DNA of 64,000 nt from Chelatococcus sp. Lineage in GTDB: Bacteria; Pseudomonadota; Alphaproteobacteria; Rhizobiales; Beijerinckiaceae. Each line of letters opens with the position of its first letter. The first letter of the stretch is position 1. Below, one piece after another: positions 7,787 through 16,687 of this stretch. The DNA lies in NCBI GenBank assembly GCA_003248805.1, contig QFQY01000037.1, positions 1-64,000 on the forward strand, given 5' to 3'. The notes under the pieces were generated by a model. That model was not told the origin of the DNA. It saw only the letters and a program-made list of their open reading frames with translations, and made no database searches. The position numbers were made by a program, and so were the translations under genes.

Positions 7787-8605
7787 ATGAACAACAGGAA
7801 TGATCTGCTCTCCACCATCAAGATCCAGCCCCGCGAGTCGTGCGAACAGCATAAGGTCGGGGCGTTCGCCGTCCCCGAGTTGCCGGATGCCCTGCGCGAC
7901 AGCTTCTCCGCCTGCGAAATGCAGGCAACGGTCGCCGGCGCGATGGGGCACGATCTCGCCCAGAAACATCTCGGCGATATTCTCGCCCCCCAGCTCCTCG
8001 ACCCGGGATCCGTTCTGCGCCGGGTGATGCGGTTCACGCAGCTGACGGTCGATGCCGATGTCTTGCGCGACAAGCTGAACGCTCTTTCTCCCGAAGCTCT
8101 TGCTGTTCTGCAGAGCTGGATCGGAGCCATGTTCAAGGAATACAGCCCGGTCGATCTCTTCGCCGGCGGCTACCTCCCCGCAATCGACATGCTGCGCGTC
8201 GCGGGTCTGGTCGCACCGGTGGGCAAGGCCGCGTGGGGCCTTTGCATCGTCGTGATCGAGGACGAGAATCCGCTCATCTACGAGATTGATCTGAGCGATC
8301 CGCGAGGCTTGCCGGAGCCGCCCGAGACGGCCGATCGGATCGCTGAAGCGCTGGCTTTCGCCGTGCGACGGTGGATCGAACGGGCCGATGCCGGCACGGC
8401 CCGCACCATCCTCGATTTGGCTCATTGCCTGGCGCGGTCGACGGGCGAGCGTTACCTGCGCGTTCATCAGAACGATAGCGCTACTCTTCTCGTGGATATC
8501 CCCATTGAGGCTCTCTGGGGAGATGCCGCTCTCGGCGAATTTGACGGATTGGCGCTCGAAGGCGTGAACGCGCCGATCGCGCCCTTTCCGCCGCGCAGGC
8601 TCTGA
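7787..8605 (+). CDS. Hypothetical island protein, 272 aa
   Basis: No family recognised. The protein is soluble and mixed alpha/beta, with no signal peptide or membrane segment. The middle (GYLPAIDMLRVAGLVAPVGK, WGLCIVVIEDENPLIYEIDL) has the pattern of buried strands, and the C-terminus ends in a proline-rich APFPPRRL. AGAAGGTG upstream of the ATG supports the start. It is the first gene of the plus-strand transfer block, about 220 bp before the SprT-like gene, which has its own regulatory box. Confidence 0.7.
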   Translation: MNNRNDLLSTIKIQPRESCEQHKVGAFAVPELPDALRDSFSACEMQATVAGAMGHDLAQKHLGDILAPQLLDPGSVLRRVMRFTQLTVDADVLRDKLNALSPEALAVLQSWIGAMFKEYSPVDLFAGGYLPAIDMLRVAGLVAPVGKAAWGLCIVVIEDENPLIYEIDLSDPRGLPEPPETADRIAEALAFAVRRWIERADAGTARTILDLAHCLARSTGERYLRVHQNDSATLLVDIPIEALWGDAALGEFDGLALEGVNAPIAPFPPRRL

Positions 8606-8776
8606 GCGGCCAGGAAGACAGGCGCGGATGGCGCGGCTGCCAGCAGCGGGAGCGCTTGATAGTCCACATCCTGTCCATGGTAGCGGGGTCGAAGGACCCC
8701 GCTGCTCGCGCATTCGGCCGCGACGCCACTGCGTCCTGCGGCAGTCGTCGGATCGAGCGCGCCCACCGGGCAAATC

Positions 8777-8791
8777 GAGTTAATCCCAAAG
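8777..8791 (+). promoter_or_regulatory. GAGTTAATCCCAAA box, copy 1 (upstream of the SprT-like gene)
   Basis: The sequence GAGTTAATCCCAAAG lies 31 nt before the SprT-like ATG. The identical 14-mer occurs twice more, each time on the plus strand ahead of another subgroup of this island. It is AT-rich against a GC-rich background. A binding site for an island regulator, or a core promoter element, is inferred. Confidence 0.6.
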
Positions 8792-8822
8792 TTTTCCCCG
8801 CAGACCGCACCATGATTTCGGC

Positions 8823-9608
8823 ATGGCGATCACCCCCGACGATATCGGCACGAAAATCGTGCCCACCGATCAACCGGCACGCTCCAGCGCTGGCGACCGC
8901 GTCGGCAGCCGGATGATGATCACGGACATTGCGTCGTACGATGCAAAGTCCGAATCCGTTGCGCGCCATGATCCTACGATTTTGGCCTATGGCCATCTGG
9001 TCGTGGCCTATGGATTTTTCAACGAGCATCTCTTCGCCGGTTCGCTGCCGGGCTGCCTGATCACGATGCAGCGCAAGAAGGGCGCTCGTGGTTTTTTTCA
9101 TGGCAGCCGCTTCGGCTCGCGCGATCAGACCGAAATCACGGACGAGATCGCGCTCAACCCGGCGACATTCGCAACGCGGGACGACAAAGCCATCCTGTCG
9201 ACGCTCGTCCACGAGATGGCGCACCTCTGGCAGCACCATTTCGGAAACCCGCCGAGCACCAGCTATCACAATCGCGAATGGGCGGCGAAGATGGTCGAAC
9301 TCGGCCTGATCCCCTCGCATACCGGCAAGCCCGGCGGTCGGCAGACTGGCAGACGAGTGACGCACTTCATCCAGCCCGGCGGGCCTTTCGATCGCGCCTG
9401 CGAGGCGTTGCTGCGCTCCGGCGTCCTCGTCGCCTATGTCCAGCGGGGTGAAAGCGAGGCGACAGAGATGGTCCGCGCCAAGAAGTTGGCGAGCAAGACC
9501 CGCTACACCTGCTCCGGCTGCGGTCTCAACGCCTGGGCCAAGCCCGGTATCCGATTGGTCTGCCAAGACTGCCGCCGGCCGCTTCTTCCTTCGTTCTCCC
9601 ACGCCTGA
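8823..9608 (+). CDS. SprT-like zinc metalloprotein
   Basis: 261 aa. A SprT-type core contains the zinc motif HEMAHLWQHHFG (HExxH) near residue 130, preceded by NEHLF, and a downstream zinc-ribbon-like pattern CSGCG...CQDC near residues 229-247. SprT/Spartan-like proteins act in DNA-protein crosslink proteolysis or as metal-binding accessory proteins. Island-encoded versions are frequent but uncharacterised. A relaxase covalently bound to DNA is itself a DNA-protein crosslink, so a role in relaxosome turnover is an attractive but unproven idea. The next gene starts 8 nt later, so they are co-transcribed. Confidence 0.82.
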   Translation: MAITPDDIGTKIVPTDQPARSSAGDRVGSRMMITDIASYDAKSESVARHDPTILAYGHLVVAYGFFNEHLFAGSLPGCLITMQRKKGARGFFHGSRFGSRDQTEITDEIALNPATFATRDDKAILSTLVHEMAHLWQHHFGNPPSTSYHNREWAAKMVELGLIPSHTGKPGGRQTGRRVTHFIQPGGPFDRACEALLRSGVLVAYVQRGESEATEMVRAKKLASKTRYTCSGCGLNAWAKPGIRLVCQDCRRPLLPSFSHA

Positions 9609-9616
9609 GGTCCATC

Positions 9617-10828
9617 ATGCCCGATCGCGACAAGCCCAACGATAGCCCGGACCAGATCGAGGATGTGATCAGGGTCCAGCTTGAGTTCCTCGGCTCCTGG
9701 GGACAGCCTTTTGCGATCTTCGATCCCGCGTTGATCGATAAGGTCGGTGAAAGCGAAGTGCGCGAGCTCGTCCGTTTGATGCCGACCGAAGAACTCGCCG
9801 TGGTGGCGGTACCGGCGAGCTTGCTGCCCACGCTATTGCCGTTCCTGGCTCCTGACCACCGCGCGATGTTCCGGGCCGGGCGTCCGCTGGTGATCGCGCC
9901 GATCGCGGTCGACGATCGCGAGCCGAATCCGCGTCATCGTCCCGTCGACACCGGACCTGTCCAGGCGGCCAAGACCGCGCTCGCCGTACAGACATTCCGC
10001 CTTCTGTCTGGTCAGGTGGCTGTCGAGTTCGCGCGGAACAACCAGGCCCGCCTGCTGACCGACGCAGAAGCCATCAGGCGTGCGAGGGACGCGATCACTG
10101 AGGCCGTCTGGCGCGATGGCTCCGACCCGGACGGGGCCGGCAAGGCCAAGCGCTTGAAGGGACTGATCGACCGAGGGCGCCGGCCGGCGGCGAATTTCTT
10201 CGGTGTCGAGAATCCTCGCGACGTGGGTCAAGCCGAGATGGACCGCATCGCTGAAAGGCTCGGGACGAGCTCGCCCGGCTCCGCGCAGCGCAGGGAGATT
10301 ACCGACGCACTCGCACGCGATCACCTCGAGCGTGCCGGCGGCCTGGCCGATCACGAACAGCGGGCGCTCAGGCACGAACGGGCAATGACACGCTGGTCGG
10401 CCTCGCTACGCGCAGGCGAGCCGATCGAATTCGCGGACGGTCAGGACATCACCAACGGGATTGCGACGCGGCAGTCGGCTCCCGACTTAATGAGGGCCGC
10501 CATTGACGGCGATCTCAATCCCGCCGAAGTGCATCGCAACCTCGAGACGATGCGCGAGGTCTTCCAGGTCGGCGCGCTGATCGGGCGGTTGAGCCGGAGG
10601 CAGGCGATCGAGTTGACGCCCGGACAGGCCAAGATCCTGATCCAGTCGCTGGATGTTTTCGTCAGCCAGCTTCACGGTTCCGGCCGGCCGGAGACTGAGG
10701 CTGACGGATGCGCCTGGTATCTCGCGGATGCGGCGCTGAGCTGCCACGATCTGGGCTTCTGGAACACCACGGTCGCGCGTATCCTCGAGACCGGCAAGCC
10801 CGAAACGGTCGTGCCGCGGGTCCCGTGA
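9617..10828 (+). CDS. Hypothetical island protein, 403 aa
   Basis: No family recognised. The protein is soluble, rich in Arg, Glu and Ala, and predicted largely helical after residue 110. The N-terminal about 100 residues contain short hydrophobic strands (LAVVAVPASLLPTLLPFL). The gene has a GAGG site and follows the SprT-like gene by 8 nt, so they form one unit. Its stop codon overlaps box copy 2, which controls the following ParA-like gene. Association with transfer is inferred only from position. Confidence 0.72.
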   Translation: MPDRDKPNDSPDQIEDVIRVQLEFLGSWGQPFAIFDPALIDKVGESEVRELVRLMPTEELAVVAVPASLLPTLLPFLAPDHRAMFRAGRPLVIAPIAVDDREPNPRHRPVDTGPVQAAKTALAVQTFRLLSGQVAVEFARNNQARLLTDAEAIRRARDAITEAVWRDGSDPDGAGKAKRLKGLIDRGRRPAANFFGVENPRDVGQAEMDRIAERLGTSSPGSAQRREITDALARDHLERAGGLADHEQRALRHERAMTRWSASLRAGEPIEFADGQDITNGIATRQSAPDLMRAAIDGDLNPAEVHRNLETMREVFQVGALIGRLSRRQAIELTPGQAKILIQSLDVFVSQLHGSGRPETEADGCAWYLADAALSCHDLGFWNTTVARILETGKPETVVPRVP

Positions 10829-10841
10829 GTTAATCCCAAAG
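10827..10841 (+). promoter_or_regulatory. GAGTTAATCCCAAA box, copy 2 (upstream of the ParA-like gene)
   Basis: GAGTTAATCCCAAAG lies 61 nt before the ParA-like ATG and overlaps the stop codon of the previous gene. Between box and start there is a CCTGTC/GACAGG inverted repeat (10871-10892) whose right arm runs into the AGGAAGGA ribosome-binding site. Confidence 0.6.
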
Positions 10842-10902
10842 CGGGCCGCTTGCCCGGTGCCAAAATCCTCCCTGTCGAAGTCATCTGACAGGAAGGACCC
10901 GC

Positions 10903-11742
10903 ATGCCTCGTTTGAAGCGCAATCTGATCAGCGGTACGGCGTTGCCGCTCATCATCGTGGCGAATGAGAAAGGTGGTCAGGGCAAGTCGCTCGTCTCGCT
11001 CGCGATCGCCGATCACGCCTATCTGCACGAAGCCCCGCTCGGCATCGCGCAGATCGATACCCAGCATCGGCTGGCCTATGCCCTCGGGCGCAGCGTCCTG
11101 ACGATCGCGCCGGCCGCGAAAGACGCGCGGCGCGATCCCGCCGCCGAGGCGCGGTCGTTCACGCCGCTCTATAGCATGATCGAAAAGGCGGCCGGACGCG
11201 GCGCCAGCGTGCTGATCGACACCGGCGCCAACCAGGCGTCGCGCTTCGCGCACTGGGCCGGACTGGTCGACCTGGCCGAAGACCTGACGCTCTGGACGGT
11301 AGAGACCACGGTGATCGTTCCTTACGTGGCCGAGGCTGAAGCCATGCGGCAGGCGGCCCAGACGGCGAACCTTCTGCTGGACCGGATTCCGCAGGCCCGG
11401 CTTATGCTCGTCGAGAACGAGCGAGACGGATTGTTCACCCACCTCCATCCGGCATCGGATGCCGCTAGCGTGCATCGTACGATGATCGCGCCCCTGAAAG
11501 CACAGTCGACGACCTTGCGGATGCCGGCGATCGAGGCCGGCTCCTGGCGGCCCTTCGAAGCGTCGCGCTGCCGGTTCGTCCAGGTCGCTCAGATGCCGGT
11601 GGAGAAGGTCATGGCCCTGACCGGTCTGCCCCGCCCCGAAGCCAAGATCGCGCGCGGCGACGTCGCCGGCTGGACCGCGACCGTCTTCGAGGAACTCGAT
11701 CGCGTGCTGCCCTGGAGCAAGCGCGGAGGCGAGCATGGCTGA
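10903..11742 (+). CDS. ParA/MinD-family P-loop ATPase (VirC1-like)
   Basis: 279 aa. The deviant Walker A motif NEKGGQGKS (residues 22-30) and a Walker A'-like VLIDTGANQ (near residue 105) identify a ParA/MinD-type ATPase. The strong AGGAAGGA site fixes the start. The gene directly precedes the coupling-protein genes rather than a ParB gene, the arrangement of VirC1/TraC-like ATPases thought to recruit the relaxosome to the coupling protein. A transfer role is therefore more likely than plasmid-style partition, though it could also pair with the island ParB. The next gene overlaps its end by 8 nt. Confidence 0.82.
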   Translation: MPRLKRNLISGTALPLIIVANEKGGQGKSLVSLAIADHAYLHEAPLGIAQIDTQHRLAYALGRSVLTIAPAAKDARRDPAAEARSFTPLYSMIEKAAGRGASVLIDTGANQASRFAHWAGLVDLAEDLTLWTVETTVIVPYVAEAEAMRQAAQTANLLLDRIPQARLMLVENERDGLFTHLHPASDAASVHRTMIAPLKAQSTTLRMPAIEAGSWRPFEASRCRFVQVAQMPVEKVMALTGLPRPEAKIARGDVAGWTATVFEELDRVLPWSKRGGEHG

Positions 11743-12043
11743 GCGGCGCGGAGCCTTCGAGCGGGCAGCCAAGCTCGCGTCGACCGAAAGACGCGAGGGG
11801 GAGCAGGCCTTGGTGCAGCGTCTCGCCGACGATTTCCGTCGGGACCCGGGCGCGTTCGATCCGCGCCGGTTGAGCTTTCTCAGCACGCTGGGGTGGGTCG
11901 ACCTCCTGAACACCCTCGAGATTTCACCCCCTGGGGGGGAAAGGCCCTTTGTCGGCGGGTTGGCCGATATCCTCCAGCCGGACGGCCGGAGCGGTCGGCC
12001 TGGCTCGCCGGTGTCGCGTCCGGCTGCGGTTGCGGAGTTGTGA
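11735..12043 (+). CDS. Small protein with a possible -1 frameshift into a membrane segment
   Basis: 102 aa in the annotated frame. The N-terminal about 65 residues are helical and charged (MAERRGAFERAAKLASTERR onward); the tail is Pro/Gly-rich. The ATG overlaps the ParA-like gene, so translation is coupled. At 11933-11939 there is a run of seven G. A -1 shift there gives a different ending, up to a stop at 12082-12084, that contains an uninterrupted hydrophobic helix (GVVILLFAFLVSFTF). A short membrane anchor next to a coupling protein makes sense, so either the shifted product is the real one (programmed slippage or sequence error) or the helix frame is accidental. No family recognised. Confidence 0.6.
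   Translation: MAERRGAFERAAKLASTERREGEQALVQRLADDFRRDPGAFDPRRLSFLSTLGWVDLLNTLEISPPGGERPFVGGLADILQPDGRSGRPGSPVSRPAAVAEL
11933..11939 (+). other. Candidate -1 ribosomal frameshift or indel site (seven-G run)
   Basis: The in-frame reading is CCT GGG GGG GAA. Slipping back one base gives GGG GGG GGA AAG and opens a 48-codon extension ending in a transmembrane helix. Confidence 0.4.
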
Positions 12044-12114
12044 TCCTCCTCTTCGCATTCCTCGTGAGCTTCACATTCGGCTGAGAGCCACCCCATCACC
12101 TCGGAGACATGATA

Positions 12115-13881
12115 ATGTCGACTGGAAATCCGTTCGTCGAAGTCCGCTCGTATGCACCGGCGATTCTTGGCGCGGTCGCGACGGCCACGATCGTGCTCGT
12201 TCTTGGATTGCTTTTGCTGTTCGAAGTCCGCCCGCCGCAGGTTGTCGGATCGTTCGGGGCCGTCGCTCTCGATCTGACCAGCCTCACCTGGCTCGGTACC
12301 GTGTTCCTCACCAGCGACGGCTGCCTGCCTGCCATTCCGCATTGGATCGGGCTCGAGTGCCGGCCTGGAGCTGGTTCTCGCCTGATCAGCCTGATCGCGC
12401 AGTCGCATTCGGCAAAGTTTCAGCTGAGCATGCTCGCCGCAGCCGTACTTGCATCAGCAGCGATCAGTTTCTTGCGCATCGCTTCCGCCACGCCCAAGCG
12501 GGAACAAGTGAAGACGCTAAAGGGTAAGCGACCGGTTTTCGATGCCGATGCTCGGGCCTGTCTGCGTACGGCCATCGCCAAGACCGGCCGGGCGGTGAGG
12601 CGTGGCTTCTGGCTGGCGCCGCATGTGCAGCTGACGCCGACCGTCGAAGGTTACAACATCTTGGCGTTGGGAACGCAGGGCTCGGGCAAATCATCGACGC
12701 TCCGCGCGCTGATCGAACAACTCATCGCCCGAGGCGATCAGGTTGTGGTCCACGACATTAAAGGCGATCTGACGGCTGGACTGCCATCCCACGATTTCAT
12801 CTTGGTGGCCCCACACGATGCCCGCTCCTGGGTCTACGACATCGGTGCGGACATTCGAAACGCCCAGCATGCGCGGGAATTCGCAGCGCACGCGATCCCT
12901 ACATCAGCCGGCGAAACCATGTGGGGTGACGGCGCGCGAGCGGTATGGGCCGATCTCGTTATCGCATTGGCGGCCAACACACAGGGCTGCTGGGATTGGG
13001 TCGATCTCAGGGACGCGCTGCTCTCGCCTGGCGCCACCATCAAAGCGGTGCTCGAGCGTAGCGGCGCAGCGAGCGCGAGCCGGCTGATTTTTGGCAGCGA
13101 CGATCCCGAGGAGAATCGCACGACCATGTCGATCCTGATCACGATGTGGATCGCTGCGCTGACCGTCGTGCATCCGTTGGCGGAGGCCTGGGCAGAAGTG
13201 CAAGACGGACGCCGGTTCAGTCTGCGGAACTGGATCGATGGCGACGGCACGTTGCCGCGTGTTCTCGTCCTTCAGAAATCCAGCGAGTATCCGGAACTGA
13301 CGCAGCAGCTCAACGCGTTCCTCATCGACCGGCTGGTTGGGCTCGCGCTGCGTTCGGGACGAGAGCGCAACCCGGTGACAAAACTGGCGCTGTGTCTTGA
13401 TGAGCTTCCTGAATGCGGTCGTCTTCATCGGCTGCCGAACCTGCTGAACGTCGGTCGGGAATTCGGCGTCGTGACGGTCGCGGCGGTTCAGGACATCGCG
13501 CACCTGATCGAGCTCTACGGCGAAAACCTCAGCCGCATTCTCCTCGCCCGGTTTCGGATCAAGCTCGTCCATCAGCTCGATGCCGGCGATACCGCCGAGC
13601 ACGTCGCCGGCTGGCTCAAGCAACGGACGATCGAGTTCGACGGCCCCGAGCGCTACGACCCCGTGGCCAAGCGGAACGTCCGCGACAGGGTTCGCGAAAC
13701 CGGTCCCGTCCTGGCTGAAGATCGTATCGAGACCGAACTTGGCGTGCGGATGCAGAATGGACAGCCCATTGTCCGGGCTATGATCCTCGGCCTGGGCAAC
13801 CCCGCGATCCTCGATATCCCGGCGACCGGATGGCCCGATCGCCGCCCCGGTCATGAACCAGCGCCCTGGCTCGACCCGTAG
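12115..13881 (+). CDS. Type IV coupling protein (VirD4/TraG/TraD family)
   Basis: 588 aa. Two N-terminal membrane segments (about residues 15-37 and 103-122) flank a periplasmic loop and are followed by a RecA-like ATPase domain with Walker A GTQGSGKSS (186-194) and a Walker B-type LALCLDELPECGRL. Such inner-membrane ATPases dock the relaxosome to the conjugation channel and drive DNA transfer. The start is the ATG at 12115, 8 nt after GGAG; an ATG 6 nt earlier would be too close. It lies just downstream of the small membrane protein and ahead of the relaxase, forming a mobility core. Confidence 0.9.
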   Translation: MSTGNPFVEVRSYAPAILGAVATATIVLVLGLLLLFEVRPPQVVGSFGAVALDLTSLTWLGTVFLTSDGCLPAIPHWIGLECRPGAGSRLISLIAQSHSAKFQLSMLAAAVLASAAISFLRIASATPKREQVKTLKGKRPVFDADARACLRTAIAKTGRAVRRGFWLAPHVQLTPTVEGYNILALGTQGSGKSSTLRALIEQLIARGDQVVVHDIKGDLTAGLPSHDFILVAPHDARSWVYDIGADIRNAQHAREFAAHAIPTSAGETMWGDGARAVWADLVIALAANTQGCWDWVDLRDALLSPGATIKAVLERSGAASASRLIFGSDDPEENRTTMSILITMWIAALTVVHPLAEAWAEVQDGRRFSLRNWIDGDGTLPRVLVLQKSSEYPELTQQLNAFLIDRLVGLALRSGRERNPVTKLALCLDELPECGRLHRLPNLLNVGREFGVVTVAAVQDIAHLIELYGENLSRILLARFRIKLVHQLDAGDTAEHVAGWLKQRTIEFDGPERYDPVAKRNVRDRVRETGPVLAEDRIETELGVRMQNGQPIVRAMILGLGNPAILDIPATGWPDRRPGHEPAPWLDP

Positions 13882-13982
13882 TCTCGCATCCACGCCATTC
13901 GCATTCGTGAGATGGACGATGTCGGATCGCCTCCTGTCGGAGAGCGATCCGATGCCGTTAGAACAGTCGGACGGCGCCACGC

Positions 13983-13997
13983 GAGTTAATCCCAAAC
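13983..13997 (+). promoter_or_regulatory. GAGTTAATCCCAAA box, copy 3 (upstream of the relaxase gene)
   Basis: GAGTTAATCCCAAAC lies 53 nt before the TTG start of the relaxase. It differs from the other copies only in the fifteenth base. The sequence between box and gene is not conserved among the three sites. Confidence 0.6.
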
Positions 13998-14050
13998 TTT
14001 GAAGGCGCCCTGCCGGCTAATTCGAAGGCCTCCTCTCGTTGGAGGCCATC

Positions 14051-16687
14051 TTGGTCGCTACCTGGAATCCTGCCGCAGCCAGTGCGTATTATCTCCGAGG
14101 TGCCGAGTATTATCTCGGTGCCGCCGAGCCGGCTGGCCTCTGGTATGCTCCGGCGAGCGATTTCGAGCTCGTGGACGGCGCCGAGGTCGAGCCGGTCGCA
14201 TTCGAGCGCCTCTACGCAGGCGTCGGCGCCGATGGCAAGACCCTGCTCTCGCAGAGCGGCCGGGCTGATCGCGTCCCGGCCTTCGACGTTACATTCAGCG
14301 CGCCACGCTCCGTCACTCTGGCCTGGGCTTTCGCCAGTCCTGAACGGAAGGCCACCATCGAAGCCGCGCAGGAACGTGCTGCCCGCGCTGCTCTCGGTGT
14401 CGTCGAGCGGGAAGCGATGTGGGCCCGCCGCGGCAAGGGCGGTCTGACGCTCGAGCCGGTCGCACTCTCGGCCGCGTTGTTCCAGCACGGCGAAAGCCGC
14501 CCGGCGGAACACGACGATGGGCGCGTCTTCGGCGATCCCAATCTGCACACCCACGCCGTCATTCTCAATCTCGCCACGCGCGGGGACGGGACGGTCGGAG
14601 CCATTCATTCCAAGATCCTGCGCGACTGGAAAATGGCGGCCGGCGCGCAGTATCACGCGGCTTTGGCTCACGAACTCGAAGCGTTCGGCTTTTCGATCGA
14701 CCGCATCGGCTACAACGGCACCTTCGAGCTCGCCGGCGTTTCCGATGATCTGATCCGGTATTTTAGCGCGCGGCGAAAGGAGATCGAAGACGAACTCGCC
14801 GAACACCAGACGACCAGCCGCTCGGCCGCGGCGCTCGCCTCCGCGATCAGCCGGGCGACGCGCGAGGCGAAAAGCGATGCCGGCACCCGCTCGCGCGAGG
14901 AGATCTGGGCCGAGGCCGCCGCGGCGCGGGGCGTCGCGATCGCGTCCTTCACCGAAAATCTTTGCCGGCAAGATCGCCTGCGCGATCTCGAATCGGGGGA
15001 GCGTCTGCTGGCCGAGCGGCTGTCCGCCCTGCCTGGCGAACTCACCGAAACCCGCAGCGTCTTCGAGCGGCGCGATCTCTTCCGCGCCGTGGCGGCCGTG
15101 CTCGTCGGCACCGGGCTGCCGGCCGAGCGTACGGGGCGGGAGGTGGATCGCCTGCTTCGCGGCGGTGCGATCGTCGAGATCGGCCGCGATCCGATCGGAC
15201 TTCCCCGCTACTCGACCCCGGAGATGGTCGCGATCGAGCGCCAGGTCGTCGAGATCGCGCGCGACCTCGCCGCCGATGCGCGCAAGGGCGTCGACCGGGA
15301 CGCGTTGATCGTACGATGCAAAGCGGCTGGTCTCAGCCTCGAGCAGCAGGATGCTGCCTTGGTCGCGGCGGGCTCCCAGGCCATCGCGATCATCGAGGGC
15401 GCGCCGGGCAGCGGGAAGACGACGACCCTTGCTCCGATCGTCAGCGGGTATCAGGAGGCCGGCTATCGGGTTCTCGGCGCGGCTTCCGCCTGGCGTATCG
15501 CCCGGATGCTGCAGAACGATCTCGGTATCGAGTCGCGCGCGACCGCAAGCTGGATCGAAAGGATACGGCGCGGGTATGAGGTCCTCGACCGAAACACCGT
15601 ACTGGTCGTCGACGAAGCCGGCCTGCTGTCGTCGCGCGACATGCATGCGATCCTGGTCGATGTGCAGCAGGCGCAGGCCAAGCTGATCCTCGTCGGAGAT
15701 CGCGGCCAACTCCAGGCGATCGGGGCGGGTCCCGGGCTCGACCTCGTCAGCCGTGCCGTCGAGGCCGCCCGCGTCGAGACGATCGTGCGTCAGCACGACG
15801 CCTGGGCGAGGGACGCCGTGCGCGATTTCGGCGCCGGCGAGGCTGTTCGCGCGCTCGACGCCTTCGCCGAGCACGGTCTGCTCGTCGAGGTACAGGGCGC
15901 CAGGGCAGCAATCACGGCGATCGCCGATCGCTGGGAGGCGGCCCAGGATGCCGATCCGAACGCCACGATCCTGCTTCTGGCCAGGACCAACGCGCAGGTC
16001 GGGGCGATCTCGCGTGAGGTCCGCAGCCGTCTCAAGGACAGGGGACTGATCCGTGGGCCCGAGATCGAGGTCGCGGCCGTCACCCCGTCCGGCCATGCAA
16101 GCCAGCTGGTGCTCGCGGTGGGCGATCACATCCGCTTCCTCGTTCGCAACGACGAACTCGGTGTCGTCAACGGTTCGACCGGCACCGTCACCAAGGTGAT
16201 GGAGGTGTCCGATCCGACTGCGCAGAGCGGGCGCAAATTCCGGATCGAGGCTCTAACAGCCGGAGGCCCCGTCAGGTTCGACCCCGCCGCGCTCGCCGAC
16301 GAGAAGGGCCGTGCCCGGATCGGCTGGGCGTATGGAAATTCGATCTACGGAAGTCAGGGGCTGACCGTCGACCGTACCCTGGTTCTCGCCGATCCCGCGC
16401 TCGATCGCCACGACATCTATGTCGCCGCGAGCCGGGCTCGAATCGAGACGACCCTCGTCGTCGATACGGCAGCGATCGATCGTCATCTGCTCGCCGACCG
16501 CCCTCTCGACCGACAGACGCCGGATGCCGTGCCGTCGGCGCCGGAGCGCCGCGCCTGGCTCGCCGGGCGCCTGTCGCGGTCCAACGTCAAGCTCTCGACC
16601 GTCGCGGTGATCGAAGCCGGCCGCGATCATGCCGGAAGCCGGGCCATTCTCGGCTCCCGATCCCGTGAGCTCGACCATGGGCTCTGA
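14051..16687 (+). CDS. MobF-family conjugative relaxase/helicase (TrwC/TraI-like)
   Basis: 878 aa. The N-terminal relaxase domain has paired tyrosines at 13-14 and 20-21 and the three-histidine metal site FQHGESR (H146) with DPNLHTHAV (H166, H168). A C-terminal helicase domain carries Walker A GAPGSGKTT (near residue 450), VVDEAGLLS and a late YVAASRAR motif. The enzyme nicks oriT, stays covalently attached through tyrosine, and unwinds the transferred strand. I chose TTG at 14051: GGAGG lies 5 nt upstream and the tyrosines then sit where MobF proteins have them. The protein is shorter than F TraI (1756 aa) but near TrwC (966 aa). oriT should be nearby, most likely in 13882-14050, though no inverted repeat stands out. 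Confidence 0.92.
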   Translation: MVATWNPAAASAYYLRGAEYYLGAAEPAGLWYAPASDFELVDGAEVEPVAFERLYAGVGADGKTLLSQSGRADRVPAFDVTFSAPRSVTLAWAFASPERKATIEAAQERAARAALGVVEREAMWARRGKGGLTLEPVALSAALFQHGESRPAEHDDGRVFGDPNLHTHAVILNLATRGDGTVGAIHSKILRDWKMAAGAQYHAALAHELEAFGFSIDRIGYNGTFELAGVSDDLIRYFSARRKEIEDELAEHQTTSRSAAALASAISRATREAKSDAGTRSREEIWAEAAAARGVAIASFTENLCRQDRLRDLESGERLLAERLSALPGELTETRSVFERRDLFRAVAAVLVGTGLPAERTGREVDRLLRGGAIVEIGRDPIGLPRYSTPEMVAIERQVVEIARDLAADARKGVDRDALIVRCKAAGLSLEQQDAALVAAGSQAIAIIEGAPGSGKTTTLAPIVSGYQEAGYRVLGAASAWRIARMLQNDLGIESRATASWIERIRRGYEVLDRNTVLVVDEAGLLSSRDMHAILVDVQQAQAKLILVGDRGQLQAIGAGPGLDLVSRAVEAARVETIVRQHDAWARDAVRDFGAGEAVRALDAFAEHGLLVEVQGARAAITAIADRWEAAQDADPNATILLLARTNAQVGAISREVRSRLKDRGLIRGPEIEVAAVTPSGHASQLVLAVGDHIRFLVRNDELGVVNGSTGTVTKVMEVSDPTAQSGRKFRIEALTAGGPVRFDPAALADEKGRARIGWAYGNSIYGSQGLTVDRTLVLADPALDRHDIYVAASRARIETTLVVDTAAIDRHLLADRPLDRQTPDAVPSAPERRAWLAGRLSRSNVKLSTVAVIEAGRDHAGSRAILGSRSRELDHGL

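Noticed and set aside
12904..13995. Minus-strand frame opposite the coupling protein
   Set aside because: Antisense to the conserved ATPase domain and lacks any motif.
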